Of a stretch of DNA of 64,000 nt, positions 25,384-33,630 are shown in pieces. Both the position numbers and the translations under genes were made by a program. Under the pieces are notes generated by a model. That model was not told the DNA's origin. It saw only the letters and a program-made list of their open reading frames with translations, and did not search any database. The stretch lies in contig JBKBQT010000001.1 in the NCBI GenBank assembly GCA_046292445.1, positions 186,001 to 250,000 on the forward strand, read 5' to 3'. The stretch comes from CALIZF01 sp046292445. GTDB taxonomy: Bacteria > Pseudomonadota > Alphaproteobacteria > Rhodobacterales > Rhodobacteraceae. Position 1 is the stretch's first letter, and each line of letters starts with the position of its first letter.

Positions 25384-26256
25384 ATGGACTGGACGGCGGA
25401 TCGCATCGCGGCCTTCCTGAACGCGCGGGATTTGGTCTGCGCGTTTGATGCGGTGCGCCCGCTTGCGGGGGGCTACTGGAACGCGGTGTTCCGGGCCGAT
25501 ACCGCCGCCGGTGCGCTTGTCGTCAAGGCCTATGTCCGGGTCATGCCCGGCACGCTGTTTCCCAACCTGCCCGAGGCCGAGGCGGCGGCGCTTGTTCGCC
25601 TGCGCGGGCTGGGCGTCGCGCCCGATCCGGTGGGGTTCTGGCCCGATGAGGGCGTGCTCGTCTATCGCTATGTTCCGGGGGCGCCGTGGGACGGGGATGT
25701 GGCGGCAGTGGCGGCGCTGTTGCGGCGCAAGGCGGCGGCGGATCCGGCGGGGTTCCGCGCGGTGCCGGTGACGGCCGAGGGCATGCTGGCGACGGGTGCG
25801 CGGATGCTGGCCGATTGCGCGCCGGACGATATGGCGGCGCGGCTCGGGCGGTTGCGGCCCGCGCCGCAACGGGCGCCCGCCCTTGATCGGCTGTCGCTGA
25901 TCCACACCGATATCGGCGCGGGCAACCTGATCGGGCGCGGCGCGGGGCTGCGGCTGATCGACTGGCAATGCCCCGCGGCGGGCGATGCCGCCGAGGATGC
26001 CGCCAGTTTCCTGTCGCCCGCCTTCCAGATCCTCAACCACCGCCCGCCGCTCGCCGCCGCCGCGCGGGCCGATTTCCTCGCCGCGCTCGACGATCCGGCG
26101 ATGGAGCAGCGCCTTGCGGTTCTCGAGCCCGCCCATGCCTGGCGCATGGCCACCTATTGCCTGCGCCGCGCCCAGACCGCACCCGATTCTGCGGTGCGCG
26201 CCCGCTACGCCGCCGCGCTGGCGGCAGAGTTCGACCGGCTGGAGGGCTGGCGATGA
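25384..26256 (+). CDS. APH-fold phosphotransferase (kinase), substrate unknown
   Basis: A 290-residue kinase-like protein of the aminoglycoside phosphotransferase/choline kinase superfamily. The catalytic loop LIHTDIGAGNL (HxDxxxxN) and metal-binding LIDWQ are present, as is an N-terminal ALVVKAY lysine. Such proteins phosphorylate small alcohols or sugars; most chromosomal members are metabolic, not drug-resistance enzymes. The ATG at 25384 is 64 nt after thpR; in-frame codons upstream overlap thpR in another frame and are ignored. Its stop overlaps the next gene's start (ATGA), linking it to a sugar isomerase-like protein. Confidence 0.78.
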   Translation: MDWTADRIAAFLNARDLVCAFDAVRPLAGGYWNAVFRADTAAGALVVKAYVRVMPGTLFPNLPEAEAAALVRLRGLGVAPDPVGFWPDEGVLVYRYVPGAPWDGDVAAVAALLRRKAAADPAGFRAVPVTAEGMLATGARMLADCAPDDMAARLGRLRPAPQRAPALDRLSLIHTDIGAGNLIGRGAGLRLIDWQCPAAGDAAEDAASFLSPAFQILNHRPPLAAAARADFLAALDDPAMEQRLAVLEPAHAWRMATYCLRRAQTAPDSAVRARYAAALAAEFDRLEGWR

Positions 26257-27212
26257 CCGATATCGACCTGTCGATCCATTCCTTCAGCCTCTGGCACCAT
26301 TTCGCCCATGCGCCGGGCTTCGACTGCATCGCCTTTGCCGACATCGCCCATGCGCGGGGCTTTTCGGGCCTCGCCCTGTCGCTGAATGACACAGCGTATC
26401 GTCATCTCGGCGGGCGCGAGGGGTGGCGGATGGACCGGCTCGCCGCGCATCTCGCCCGGCGGGGCATGTCGCTCGAGCTCGACACATCGGGCACCGATCC
26501 TGCGCATCTGCGCAGCCTGATCGTCGTGGCCGCGCGCATGGGGGCAACCCATCTGCGCACCTACACGCGGCATGCCGGAACGCCGGAGGCCATGGCCGAG
26601 GCCACCGCGCGCGACCTTGCCGCCGTCATGCCCGAGGCCGAGGCGGCCGAGGTCACCGTCGTGCTCGAGAACCACGAGGATTTCACCGGCCCCGAGCTTG
26701 CCGCGATCGTGGCGCGGGTAGGCCACCCGCGGCTGCGCATCCTTTATGACTACGGCAATGCGCAGATGGTGCTGGAGGATCCGCAGGCGGCGCTGGAGGC
26801 GGTGCTGCCATGGGTCGCCTCGGTCCATGTCAAGGATCACGTCATGGTCCGGCCCGAAAACGCCGGGCGGCTGACGGTCGCCGGCGTGCCGATGGGGCAG
26901 GGCGCGCTGCCGATCCGTGCGATCACGGCGCGACTGCGCGATGCGGGGCTGCGGCGGTTCTGTTTCGAGAACGTCTGGGCCTATGCAGCCGGCATCCGCC
27001 CGGGCCGCGCGGCGCAGCCGGGGGTGACGCCCGGAAAGGGCGCCTTCCGCTGGGCCGATCCCCCATTCGATCCGGCCTTCCTCGTGCTCGAACAGCGCCG
27101 TCACACCGGCGCGCATCTGGTGGCGCTGGAACGTGCGGCGCTCGACCGCGGGCTGTCGTTCTGGCGCGGCGTGATGGCGGATCTGGGGCTGCAGGTGCGG
27201 GCGCTGCATTGA
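26253..27212 (+). CDS. Sugar phosphate isomerase/epimerase family protein (TIM barrel)
   Basis: A 319-residue xylose-isomerase-like TIM-barrel protein. Metal-site strands are visible: TVVLENHEDF (Glu), RILYDYGNAQ (Asp), SVHVKDHVM (His and Asp) and RFCFENVWAY (Glu). It opens with IDLSIHSFSLWHHF. The family interconverts keto sugars or inositol derivatives; this member's substrate is unknown. It is translationally coupled to the preceding APH-fold kinase, which suggests one pathway handling a phosphorylated polyol or sugar. It ends ten bases before urtE, in convergent orientation. Confidence 0.78.
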   Translation: MTDIDLSIHSFSLWHHFAHAPGFDCIAFADIAHARGFSGLALSLNDTAYRHLGGREGWRMDRLAAHLARRGMSLELDTSGTDPAHLRSLIVVAARMGATHLRTYTRHAGTPEAMAEATARDLAAVMPEAEAAEVTVVLENHEDFTGPELAAIVARVGHPRLRILYDYGNAQMVLEDPQAALEAVLPWVASVHVKDHVMVRPENAGRLTVAGVPMGQGALPIRAITARLRDAGLRRFCFENVWAYAAGIRPGRAAQPGVTPGKGAFRWADPPFDPAFLVLEQRRHTGAHLVALERAALDRGLSFWRGVMADLGLQVRALH

Positions 27213-27222
27213 CCGGCACCCG

Positions 27223-27918
27223 TCAGACCGTTGCCGCCGCCCGCAACGCCTCGCGGGTGAGCATGGCCTTGGTGCCCGACAGCGTCACCTGCCCGCGCTT
27301 CATCACCACGAAGCGGTCGCCGAGGCCCATGGCGAAGTCGAAATACTGCTCGACCAGCACGATGGCCATGTCGCCCCGCGCCCGCAGCACCTCGATCACC
27401 CGGCCGATCTGCTGGATGATGTTCGGCTGGATCCCCTCGGTCGGCTCGTCGAGCAGGAGAAGGCGCGGCCGGGTGATCATGGCGCGGGCGATGGCGAGTT
27501 GCTGTTGCTGCCCGCCCGACAGATCGCCCCCGCGCCGGTGAAGCATCTGTTTCAGGACCGGAAACAGATCGTAGATCTCGTCGGGCACGCGCCGTTCCCC
27601 GCGCGGCAGCAGGGCGAACCCGGTTTCGAGGTTCTCGCGCACGGTGAGCAGCGGAAAGATCATCCGCCCCTGCGGCACGACAGCCACCCCGAGCCGCGCC
27701 ATCGCCTGCGCCGGGAGCCGCCCGACCGCGGCCCCGTCCAGTGTCACGCTCCCGCCCGACCGCGGATGCGTGCCCGCCAGCGCCTTCAGGAGAGAGGTTT
27801 TTCCCACCCCGTTGGTGCCCATCACGCAGGTCACTTCACCCGGCCGCGCTTCCATGTCGATCCCGTGGAGGATCTGGCTGCCGCCGTAGTGCAGGGTAAG
27901 CCCCTCGACCCTCAGCAT
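27223..27918 (-). CDS. urtE: Urea ABC transporter ATP-binding protein UrtE
   Basis: A 231-residue ABC ATPase of the LivF type. Walker A is GTNGVGKTS, the signature LSGGQQQQLAIARAM, and Walker B LLLLDEPTEGIQPN. It is the last gene of the urtABCDE operon and starts 2 nt after urtD. With UrtD it forms the ATPase dimer that drives urea uptake across the inner membrane. The identity as urea transporter rests on the adjacent urease operon and on UrtA. Confidence 0.92.
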   Translation of the reverse strand: MLRVEGLTLHYGGSQILHGIDMEARPGEVTCVMGTNGVGKTSLLKALAGTHPRSGGSVTLDGAAVGRLPAQAMARLGVAVVPQGRMIFPLLTVRENLETGFALLPRGERRVPDEIYDLFPVLKQMLHRRGGDLSGGQQQQLAIARAMITRPRLLLLDEPTEGIQPNIIQQIGRVIEVLRARGDMAIVLVEQYFDFAMGLGDRFVVMKRGQVTLSGTKAMLTREALRAAATV

Positions 27919-27920
27919 GG

Positions 27921-28661
27921 TCAGCGCCCCAGATACACGTCGATGACCTGCCGGTTGCGGGTGACGAAATCGAGCGGCCCCTCGGCCAGCACCGCGCCCT
28001 CGTGCAGGACCGTCACCTTGCAGCCGAGGCGGCGGACGAAATCCATGTCGTGCTCGACCACCACGACGGCGCGGGTCTTTGCAGCCTCGACCAGCAGGGC
28101 GGTCGTGTGCTCGCGTTCGGTCAGCGTCATGCCGGCGGCAGGTTCATCGACCAGCAGCAGGCGCGGTTCCTGCGCGAGCAGCATCCCGATCTCGAGCCAT
28201 TGTTTCTGTCCGTGCGACAATTCCCCGGCCTTGCGCAGCAAGGCATCGGCCAGCCCGATCTCTGCGGCGAGCGCCTGCACCCGGTCGCGATCGGCCGGGG
28301 TGAGGCGGTAGACGAGCACCGCAAACGGCCCGCGCGGGTTGCGCAGCGCCATCGCGAGGTTGTCGAACACCGACTGATCCTCGAACACCGTCGGGCGCTG
28401 GAACTTGCGGCCGACCCCGGCGCGGGCGATCGCGGCTTCGCTGAGGCGCAAGAGGTTGGTGCGCTTCTCGCCGAAGGTCACGGTGCCCGTGTCGGGGCGC
28501 GTCTTTCCAGTGACGATATCCATGAACGTGGTCTTGCCCGCGCCGTTCGGGCCGATGATCGCCCGCAGCTCGGCCGGGCCGATGCGGAACGACAGGTTGT
28601 TGATCGCGCGGAACCCGTCGAAGCTGACCGAGACGCCCGAAACCTCCAGCAGGCTGATCAT
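27921..28661 (-). CDS. urtD: Urea ABC transporter ATP-binding protein UrtD
   Basis: A 246-residue ABC ATPase of the LivG type. Walker A is GPNGAGKTTFMD, the signature region ELSHGQKQWLEIGM, and Walker B LLLVDEPAAGMT. The LSHGQKQW form of the signature is characteristic of UrtD. Its ATG overlaps the urtC stop (ATGA). It pairs with UrtE. Confidence 0.92.
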   Translation of the reverse strand: MISLLEVSGVSVSFDGFRAINNLSFRIGPAELRAIIGPNGAGKTTFMDIVTGKTRPDTGTVTFGEKRTNLLRLSEAAIARAGVGRKFQRPTVFEDQSVFDNLAMALRNPRGPFAVLVYRLTPADRDRVQALAAEIGLADALLRKAGELSHGQKQWLEIGMLLAQEPRLLLVDEPAAGMTLTEREHTTALLVEAAKTRAVVVVEHDMDFVRRLGCKVTVLHEGAVLAEGPLDFVTRNRQVIDVYLGR

Positions 28662-29890
28662 GCGTCGGCTTCCTTCTCGCGCAGCGCCCCGTCATCGGGG
28701 CCGAGCGGGGCGCCGCGCCGGTCGGGCGGGCGCAGATGGGCCAGTCGGTCGAAGAGGCCGCCGATCCCGCGCGGGGCAAAGAGCGTGACGAGCACGAAGC
28801 CGAGGCCGAGCAGCACCTGCCACCAGTCCACCCAGTGGACGGTGTAGAACCCGAGGTTGATCGAGGGCGCCCGCCCGCCGGTGAACCACGACGACAGAAG
28901 GCTGACCGCCGCCGCCCCGATCACCGCGCCATAGAGCCTGCCGCGCCCGCCGATCGCCACCCAGACGGCGAGGTAGATCGAGGCGATCGGGGCGAGTTCG
29001 GCCGGGTTGATGATGCCGGCTTGCGGGTAGTAGAGCGCGCCCGCGATGGCGGCGATGATCGCGGTAAGGGTGAAGACGAAAAGCTTGTAGCCCTCGACCG
29101 AATAGCCGAGGAACCGCACCCGGTGTTCATCGTCGCGGATGCCGCGGATGACATTACCGAGCTTGCCGCCCACGACGAAGGCGCAGGCGACATAGCCGAG
29201 CGCCAGCGCCGCGGCCGAGGCCCAGAGGAACCAGACCGAAACCCGGTCCTGCCCCACGCCGTCGAGGCCGGGGATGTTCTGCAGGCCCGAAAGGCCGTTG
29301 TTGCCGCGCAGACCGCTGTCGTTCTGGAAGAGGTAGAGCGCGAGGGCGAGCGTCATCGCCTGCGTCAGGATCGAGAGATACACCCCGGTCACGCGGCTGC
29401 GGAACGCGAGCCAGCCGAACACCAGCGCCAGCATCCCCGGCAAGGTGACGACGAGCATGAGTTGCAGCGGCAGGGAATGGGCGAAGCCCCACACGAGCGG
29501 GATGTCCGACCCGCCGACGACGCCGAAGATCTGTGTGCCGATCCCGTCGCGGATCTCCTGCGGCGTCGGTGGGATCGGCGCGTTCCACAGGGCGGCCGTC
29601 ACGATGCCCTCGGTCCGGGCATACATCAGCCACATCCCGATCATGTAGCCGCCGAGCGCGAAGAACGCCATGTGGCCGAGCGAGAGGATGCCGGCATAGC
29701 CCCAGACGAGATCCATCGCCAGCGCGGCAAGGCAGAGGCACAGCGTCTTGCCCAGGGTCTTGACGAAGGATGTGGAGAGGAGCGCCGCGCCATAGGCCTC
29801 GCTCAGGACCGTGGTGCCGAGGGTGAACAGCGCGAGCGCAAGCAGGAACCAGAGGACCGAGGGGCTGCGAGCGAGCAAGGGGCCGGTCAT
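28658..29890 (-). CDS. urtC: Urea ABC transporter permease UrtC
   Basis: A 410-residue permease of the LivM type with about ten membrane segments. Seen are LCLCLAALAMDLVWGYAGILSLGHMAFF-type sequence near residues 50-80 (positions given to avoid a long quote), the central GLSGLQNIPG insert, and the C-terminal RLYGAVIGAAAV region. A hydrophilic tail of about 40 residues follows the last helix. It is separated from urtB by 94 nt that hold a hairpin-plus-tail repeated element. Confidence 0.92.
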   Translation of the reverse strand: MTGPLLARSPSVLWFLLALALFTLGTTVLSEAYGAALLSTSFVKTLGKTLCLCLAALAMDLVWGYAGILSLGHMAFFALGGYMIGMWLMYARTEGIVTAALWNAPIPPTPQEIRDGIGTQIFGVVGGSDIPLVWGFAHSLPLQLMLVVTLPGMLALVFGWLAFRSRVTGVYLSILTQAMTLALALYLFQNDSGLRGNNGLSGLQNIPGLDGVGQDRVSVWFLWASAAALALGYVACAFVVGGKLGNVIRGIRDDEHRVRFLGYSVEGYKLFVFTLTAIIAAIAGALYYPQAGIINPAELAPIASIYLAVWVAIGGRGRLYGAVIGAAAVSLLSSWFTGGRAPSINLGFYTVHWVDWWQVLLGLGFVLVTLFAPRGIGGLFDRLAHLRPPDRRGAPLGPDDGALREKEADA

Positions 29891-29923
29891 CGCGTCGCTC
29901 CGGCGGGGCGCAAGGGCGCAGGT

Positions 29924-29970
29924 TCCGGGGCGCTGCCCCGGACCCCGGAGTATTTGCGGAACGATGAAGG
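29924..29970 (+). repeat. Intergenic hairpin-plus-tail element, copy 1 (between urtB and urtC)
   Basis: A perfect 7-bp stem (TCCGGGG/CCCCGGA, 29924-29942, loop CGCTG) is followed by CCCCGGAGTATTTGCGG and AACGATGAAGG. A near-identical unit lies at 53912-53959. Here it is in antisense orientation to the urt operon; there it is in sense orientation to the liv-type operon. It may act as an mRNA hairpin on either strand or simply be a dispersed repeat. Confidence 0.65.
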
Positions 29971-29984
29971 CGCGGGTCTCATGG

Positions 29985-31955
29985 TCAGTCCCCCGCCGCG
30001 CGGCCCCTCAGGGCGATGATGCCCCGGGGCCGGACCTGGATGAAGGCGATGATGAAGAGGATCATGTAGGTCTGCGCGGCCAGCGTGTTGGCGGGATTGA
30101 ACCATTCGATGCCCTTCTGCAGCCCGCCGATGAGTGCGGCGCCGAGCAGGGTGCCCCAGATGTTGCCCACGCCGCCGACAACGACCGTCATGAAGGACTG
30201 CACGATGTAGGCCTGGCCGATTTCCGAGGTGACCTGGGCATAAAGGCCGATGGCGACGCCGGCGATGCCGGCGATGCCAGAGCCGAGGCCGAAGGTCAGC
30301 ATGCTGATCCGGTCCGGGTCGATGCCCATCGAGGCGGCCATCCGCGGGTTCTGGGTGACCGCGCGCACCTCGAGGCCGAGGCGGGTGCGCGTCATCACCA
30401 GAAGGGTGAGGGCGAGGAAAACGAGCGCGAGGACAAAGATCGCCACCCGTATCCAGCTGATCGCGACGACATCATTGAAGGCAAGCTGGCCGTCGAGCCA
30501 GGCCGGGGCGGTCAGCGGGCGGGCCTGGGTGCCGAAGATGGTCTTGGCCAGTTGCTGGAGCGCGATCGAGACGCCGAAGGTGGCGAGCAGCGTTTCCAGC
30601 GGGCGGTTGTAGAGCCAGCGGATCACCAGCCGTTCCATCGCCACCCCCGCGCCGAAGCCTACCGCGAAGGCGAGCGGCAGGGCGACGAGGATCGCGGCGG
30701 TGTAGTCGGTGATCCAGAGCTGGACGACATAGCCGGTATAGGCGCCCATCATGATGAATTCGCCATGCGCCATGTTGATCACGCGCATCACGCCGAAGGT
30801 GATCGCAAGGCCGATGGCGGCCAGGAAGTAGATCGCGCCCAGCGAGAGCGCGTCGAGCCCGAGGTCGGCCGCCTGCATCAGGCCGAGCGTGAGGCCGATG
30901 CGCAGCAGGGCTGCCTCGGCGGCTTCGGTCACCGCCGGGTCGGGTTCGGCATAGACGGCGAGGAAGCGGTGCGCAGCGAGGGCGCGCGCGACCTCGTCAT
31001 CCGTGGCGGCCGCGGGGACGGTGCCCGCCGCCTCGAGCGCGGTATAGGCGCGATCGCGGGCGGCCTGGCTTGCGAGATCGGCGACCGGAACGCCGCCGAC
31101 CTGCCCGCCGGCGAGGTTGGCGACGAGTGCGGCGCGCTGGTCGGCGGGGGAAAGGCGTGCGGGGGCGAGGCCGGCAGCGACGAGGGCGGCATAGGCCTCG
31201 GGGGCCGGGATGTCGGTGCCGGGACGCAGAATGTCCTTGACGTTGAGCCCGGGCGGAATCGGGTCCGACGCCGGCAAGGCGACGAGGCGGGTGGCGACCA
31301 GCGGGTTGAGCACGCCGCGCAGGTCGAGGCCGATGTCGGCGCCGAAGCCTGCGATGGCGGCAACGCGGGCGTTGCTGTCGGCGTCGTATCGGGCGGTGAG
31401 CAGCCGTTCGAGCCGCGCCTTCTGCGCGGCGAGGCGCGGGTCCGCCTCGGCGGTTGCAAGGGCGGCGCGCAGGGCCTGCAGATGCTCGGGGTCGGGGTTC
31501 CGGGCGATCGCGGTCAGTGCGGCGGCGCGGCGGGCGGGGTCGGCATCGATCAGCTGGAACTGCACGAGCGCGGCGGCGATGAGGGCGCGGACGCCGGCAT
31601 TGGGGCGGAGCGGCTCCATCTCGGCCTTGGCCGCGGTGCCGGCCGGGGCGCCGGTCGCGGGATCGGTCAGCACCAGCGGCTCGCGGTCGACGGGCACGAT
31701 GAAGAAGGCGCCGTCGGCCTTGCGCTGCCAGAGTCGCCGGTCGGCCCAGGCCTCGAGGAGGCGCTGCGCGGCCGGATCGCCGGTCGCGAGGATGCGGGCG
31801 AGCACCGGGCCGATCGTGGTGCGCGAGGCGCGGGCGATCAGGGCGGCGTCCTCGTCGAGGATGGCCGCGAGGGTCTGGGCACGCAGCGGTTGTGCCGCGG
31901 CGAGCGAAACCGCGAGGGCGCCCATGAGCGAGAAGGCGGCGATCAGGATGCGCAT
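29985..31955 (-). CDS. urtB: Urea ABC transporter permease UrtB
   Basis: A 656-residue protein. A signal peptide (MRILIAAFSLMGALAVSLAA) precedes a long Ala-rich periplasmic helical region (about residues 27-355), then a LivH-type permease with about eight segments. The permease carries ITFGVMRVINMAHGEFIMMGAY and VGGVGNIWGTLLGAA. Many UrtB proteins have an N-terminal extension, but this one is at the long end. The ATG at 31955 gives the signal peptide; its AGGA lies 14 bases upstream, further than usual, so expression may be modest. A strong hairpin lies between urtA and this start. Confidence 0.9.
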   Translation of the reverse strand: MRILIAAFSLMGALAVSLAAAQPLRAQTLAAILDEDAALIARASRTTIGPVLARILATGDPAAQRLLEAWADRRLWQRKADGAFFIVPVDREPLVLTDPATGAPAGTAAKAEMEPLRPNAGVRALIAAALVQFQLIDADPARRAAALTAIARNPDPEHLQALRAALATAEADPRLAAQKARLERLLTARYDADSNARVAAIAGFGADIGLDLRGVLNPLVATRLVALPASDPIPPGLNVKDILRPGTDIPAPEAYAALVAAGLAPARLSPADQRAALVANLAGGQVGGVPVADLASQAARDRAYTALEAAGTVPAAATDDEVARALAAHRFLAVYAEPDPAVTEAAEAALLRIGLTLGLMQAADLGLDALSLGAIYFLAAIGLAITFGVMRVINMAHGEFIMMGAYTGYVVQLWITDYTAAILVALPLAFAVGFGAGVAMERLVIRWLYNRPLETLLATFGVSIALQQLAKTIFGTQARPLTAPAWLDGQLAFNDVVAISWIRVAIFVLALVFLALTLLVMTRTRLGLEVRAVTQNPRMAASMGIDPDRISMLTFGLGSGIAGIAGVAIGLYAQVTSEIGQAYIVQSFMTVVVGGVGNIWGTLLGAALIGGLQKGIEWFNPANTLAAQTYMILFIIAFIQVRPRGIIALRGRAAGD

Positions 31956-31985
31956 GGCTGGGGGGACGTCCTGCGGTCGGGGAGA

Positions 31986-32015
31986 GCGGGCGGCCCCGCC
32001 GGCAGGGCCGCCCGC
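31986..32015 (-). promoter_or_regulatory. Strong intercistronic hairpin between urtA and urtB
   Basis: An 11-bp perfect GC stem (GCGGGCGGCCC at 31986-31996 with GGGCCGCCCGC at 32005-32015; loop of 8) sits in the 68-nt gap after urtA. No U-run follows. It is likely to terminate part of the transcripts or protect the urtA message, giving more binding protein than permease. Confidence 0.6.
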
Positions 32016-32023
32016 GGGGCCGG

Positions 32024-33310
32024 TCAGTAGTTCGACTTGATCTGCACGCAGGTCCGGGTCTCGGTGTTGTACATCCCGCAGCCGAGGCCCGGCCAATCGG
32101 CCTCGAGCACCGCCGAGGCGGGAAGGTGGTCGGTCCAGGCATCGCCCGGCACCGGGTCGGTCTGGCTGATGATGTCGAACTGCCCGTCCGCCCGGATCTC
32201 GCCGATGAGCACCGGCTTGGTCAGGTGGTGGTTGGGCAGCATCGCGGCGATACCGCCGGTCAGGTTCGGCACCTCAAGGCCGTACATCGCGCTGCGCACC
32301 GCATCGACATCGGTCGTGCCGGCCTTTTCCACTGCCTGCACCCACATGGTGAAGCCGATGTAATGCGCCTCCATCGGGTCGTTGGTCACGCGGGCGGTGT
32401 TGCCGATGAAGTCGTGCCAGGCCGCGATGAAGGCGGCGTTCTCGGGCGTGTCGGCCGACATGAAATAGTTCCAGGCCGCGAGGTGACCGACGAGGTTTGT
32501 GGTGTCGAGGCCCGACAGCTCCTCTTCGCCGACCGAGAAGGCGACCACGGGAATGTCGTCGGCCGAGATGCCGGCCGCGGCCAGTTCCTTGTAGAAGCCG
32601 ATGTTGGCATCGCCGTTGATGGTCGAGATCACGCCGACCTTCTTGCCGTCGGCGCCGAGCGCGACGACGTCCGCCACGATCTTGGACCAGTCCGAATGGC
32701 CGAAGGGCGTGTAGTTCACGAAGATGTCCGAGGCCGGGATGCCCTTGGACAGAAGGTAGGCCTCGAGGATGTTGTTGGTCGTGCGGGGATAGACGTAGTC
32801 GGTGCCGAGAAGGGCGAATTTCTCGACGCCGAGCTCCTCGAGGAAGTAGTCCGTGGCCGGGATCGCCTGCTGGTTCGGCGCGGCGCCCGTGTAGAACACG
32901 TTTCGCGAGCTTTCCTCGCCCTCGTACTGCACCGGGTAGAACAGCAGGCCGTTGAGCTCCTCGATCACCGGCAGCACGGATTTCCGGCTCACCGAGGTCC
33001 AGCAGCCGAACATCACATCGACCTTCGAGACCGTCAGCAGCTCGCGCGCCTTTTCGGCGAAGAGCGGCCAGTCGGAAGCCGGATCGACCACCACCGCCTC
33101 GAGCGGCTTGCCGAGCAGACCGCCCCTCGCGTTCTGCTGGGCAATCAGCATCAGCATCGTGTCCTTGAGCGTCGTTTCCGAGATCGCCATCGTCCCCGAC
33201 AGCGAATGCAGCACGCCGACCTTGATCGTTTCCTGCGCGGATGCGCCGCCTGCGGCGGCTGCAAGCCCCGCCGCCAGCATCAACCCCCTGATTGCCGTCA
33301 TCGTCATCAT
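32024..33310 (-). CDS. urtA: Urea ABC transporter substrate-binding protein UrtA
   Basis: A 428-residue periplasmic binding protein of the UrtA/AmiC type. A signal peptide ends near GGASA-QE, and mature sequence begins ETIKVGVLHSLSGTMAISE, a UrtA hallmark. Others are FGCWTSVSRKSVLPV, FYPVQYEGEE and LLGTDYVYPRTTN. The first gene of urtABCDE, it lies downstream of ureG with a 320-bp gap that should hold its own promoter. Starts at 33310, 33307 or 33301 are all ATG; AAGGG abuts the first, so the fourth codon (33301) may be the real start. A short-chain amide or urea are possible ligands; urea is favoured by context. Confidence 0.92.
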   Translation of the reverse strand: MMTMTAIRGLMLAAGLAAAAGGASAQETIKVGVLHSLSGTMAISETTLKDTMLMLIAQQNARGGLLGKPLEAVVVDPASDWPLFAEKARELLTVSKVDVMFGCWTSVSRKSVLPVIEELNGLLFYPVQYEGEESSRNVFYTGAAPNQQAIPATDYFLEELGVEKFALLGTDYVYPRTTNNILEAYLLSKGIPASDIFVNYTPFGHSDWSKIVADVVALGADGKKVGVISTINGDANIGFYKELAAAGISADDIPVVAFSVGEEELSGLDTTNLVGHLAAWNYFMSADTPENAAFIAAWHDFIGNTARVTNDPMEAHYIGFTMWVQAVEKAGTTDVDAVRSAMYGLEVPNLTGGIAAMLPNHHLTKPVLIGEIRADGQFDIISQTDPVPGDAWTDHLPASAVLEADWPGLGCGMYNTETRTCVQIKSNY

Positions 33311-33630
33311 CCCTTCACGCCGCCGGGGCCTTTTCGCGCGTTCCGCGCGGGCCTATATGCAGGCGGCAACGCTTGTTGCATTCCGTGCGGCGACGGGCGC
33401 TCTGCCAGGAACACCGTCGTCGCACACCTTCCCGCCAGGCGACCCGAGGGGCGCCCGCAGGAGCATCGGACGGTGAATGCTGCGCTGCGGAAAGGGGTTT
33501 CGCGACTGGCCCTGCCCGCCCTACCGGTGCCGGGGCGGATTGCCTGAAATTCGCGCATATTTTGGCCAGGGCGGCGCCGGAATGGGCGGCTCCGTGCTTT
33601 GTGACCGAATTATGGCACGACTCGGTGCCG
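33311..33630. other. 320-bp intergenic region between ureG and urtA
   Basis: No credible coding frame is present. Just beyond the ureG stop is a small inverted repeat (GGCAC/GTGCC, 33614-33618 with 33625-33629) that could weakly end urease transcription. Closer to urtA, on the minus strand, is a loose TGCAAC-N17-TATAGG pair that could be its promoter. No good sigma-54 (GG-N10-GC) site was found by eye. Confidence 0.4.

Noticed and set aside
25384..26256. Aminoglycoside resistance kinase
   Set aside because: Only the general APH-fold motifs are present, and the gene is coupled to a sugar isomerase-like gene in a chromosomal operon, so a metabolic kinase is more likely.
33613..33629. TGGCAC...GTGCC as a sigma-54 promoter for urtA or urease
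   Set aside because: The spacing between GG and GC is 11, not 10, and the strand is wrong for urtA. The sequence is better read as a small inverted repeat after ureG.
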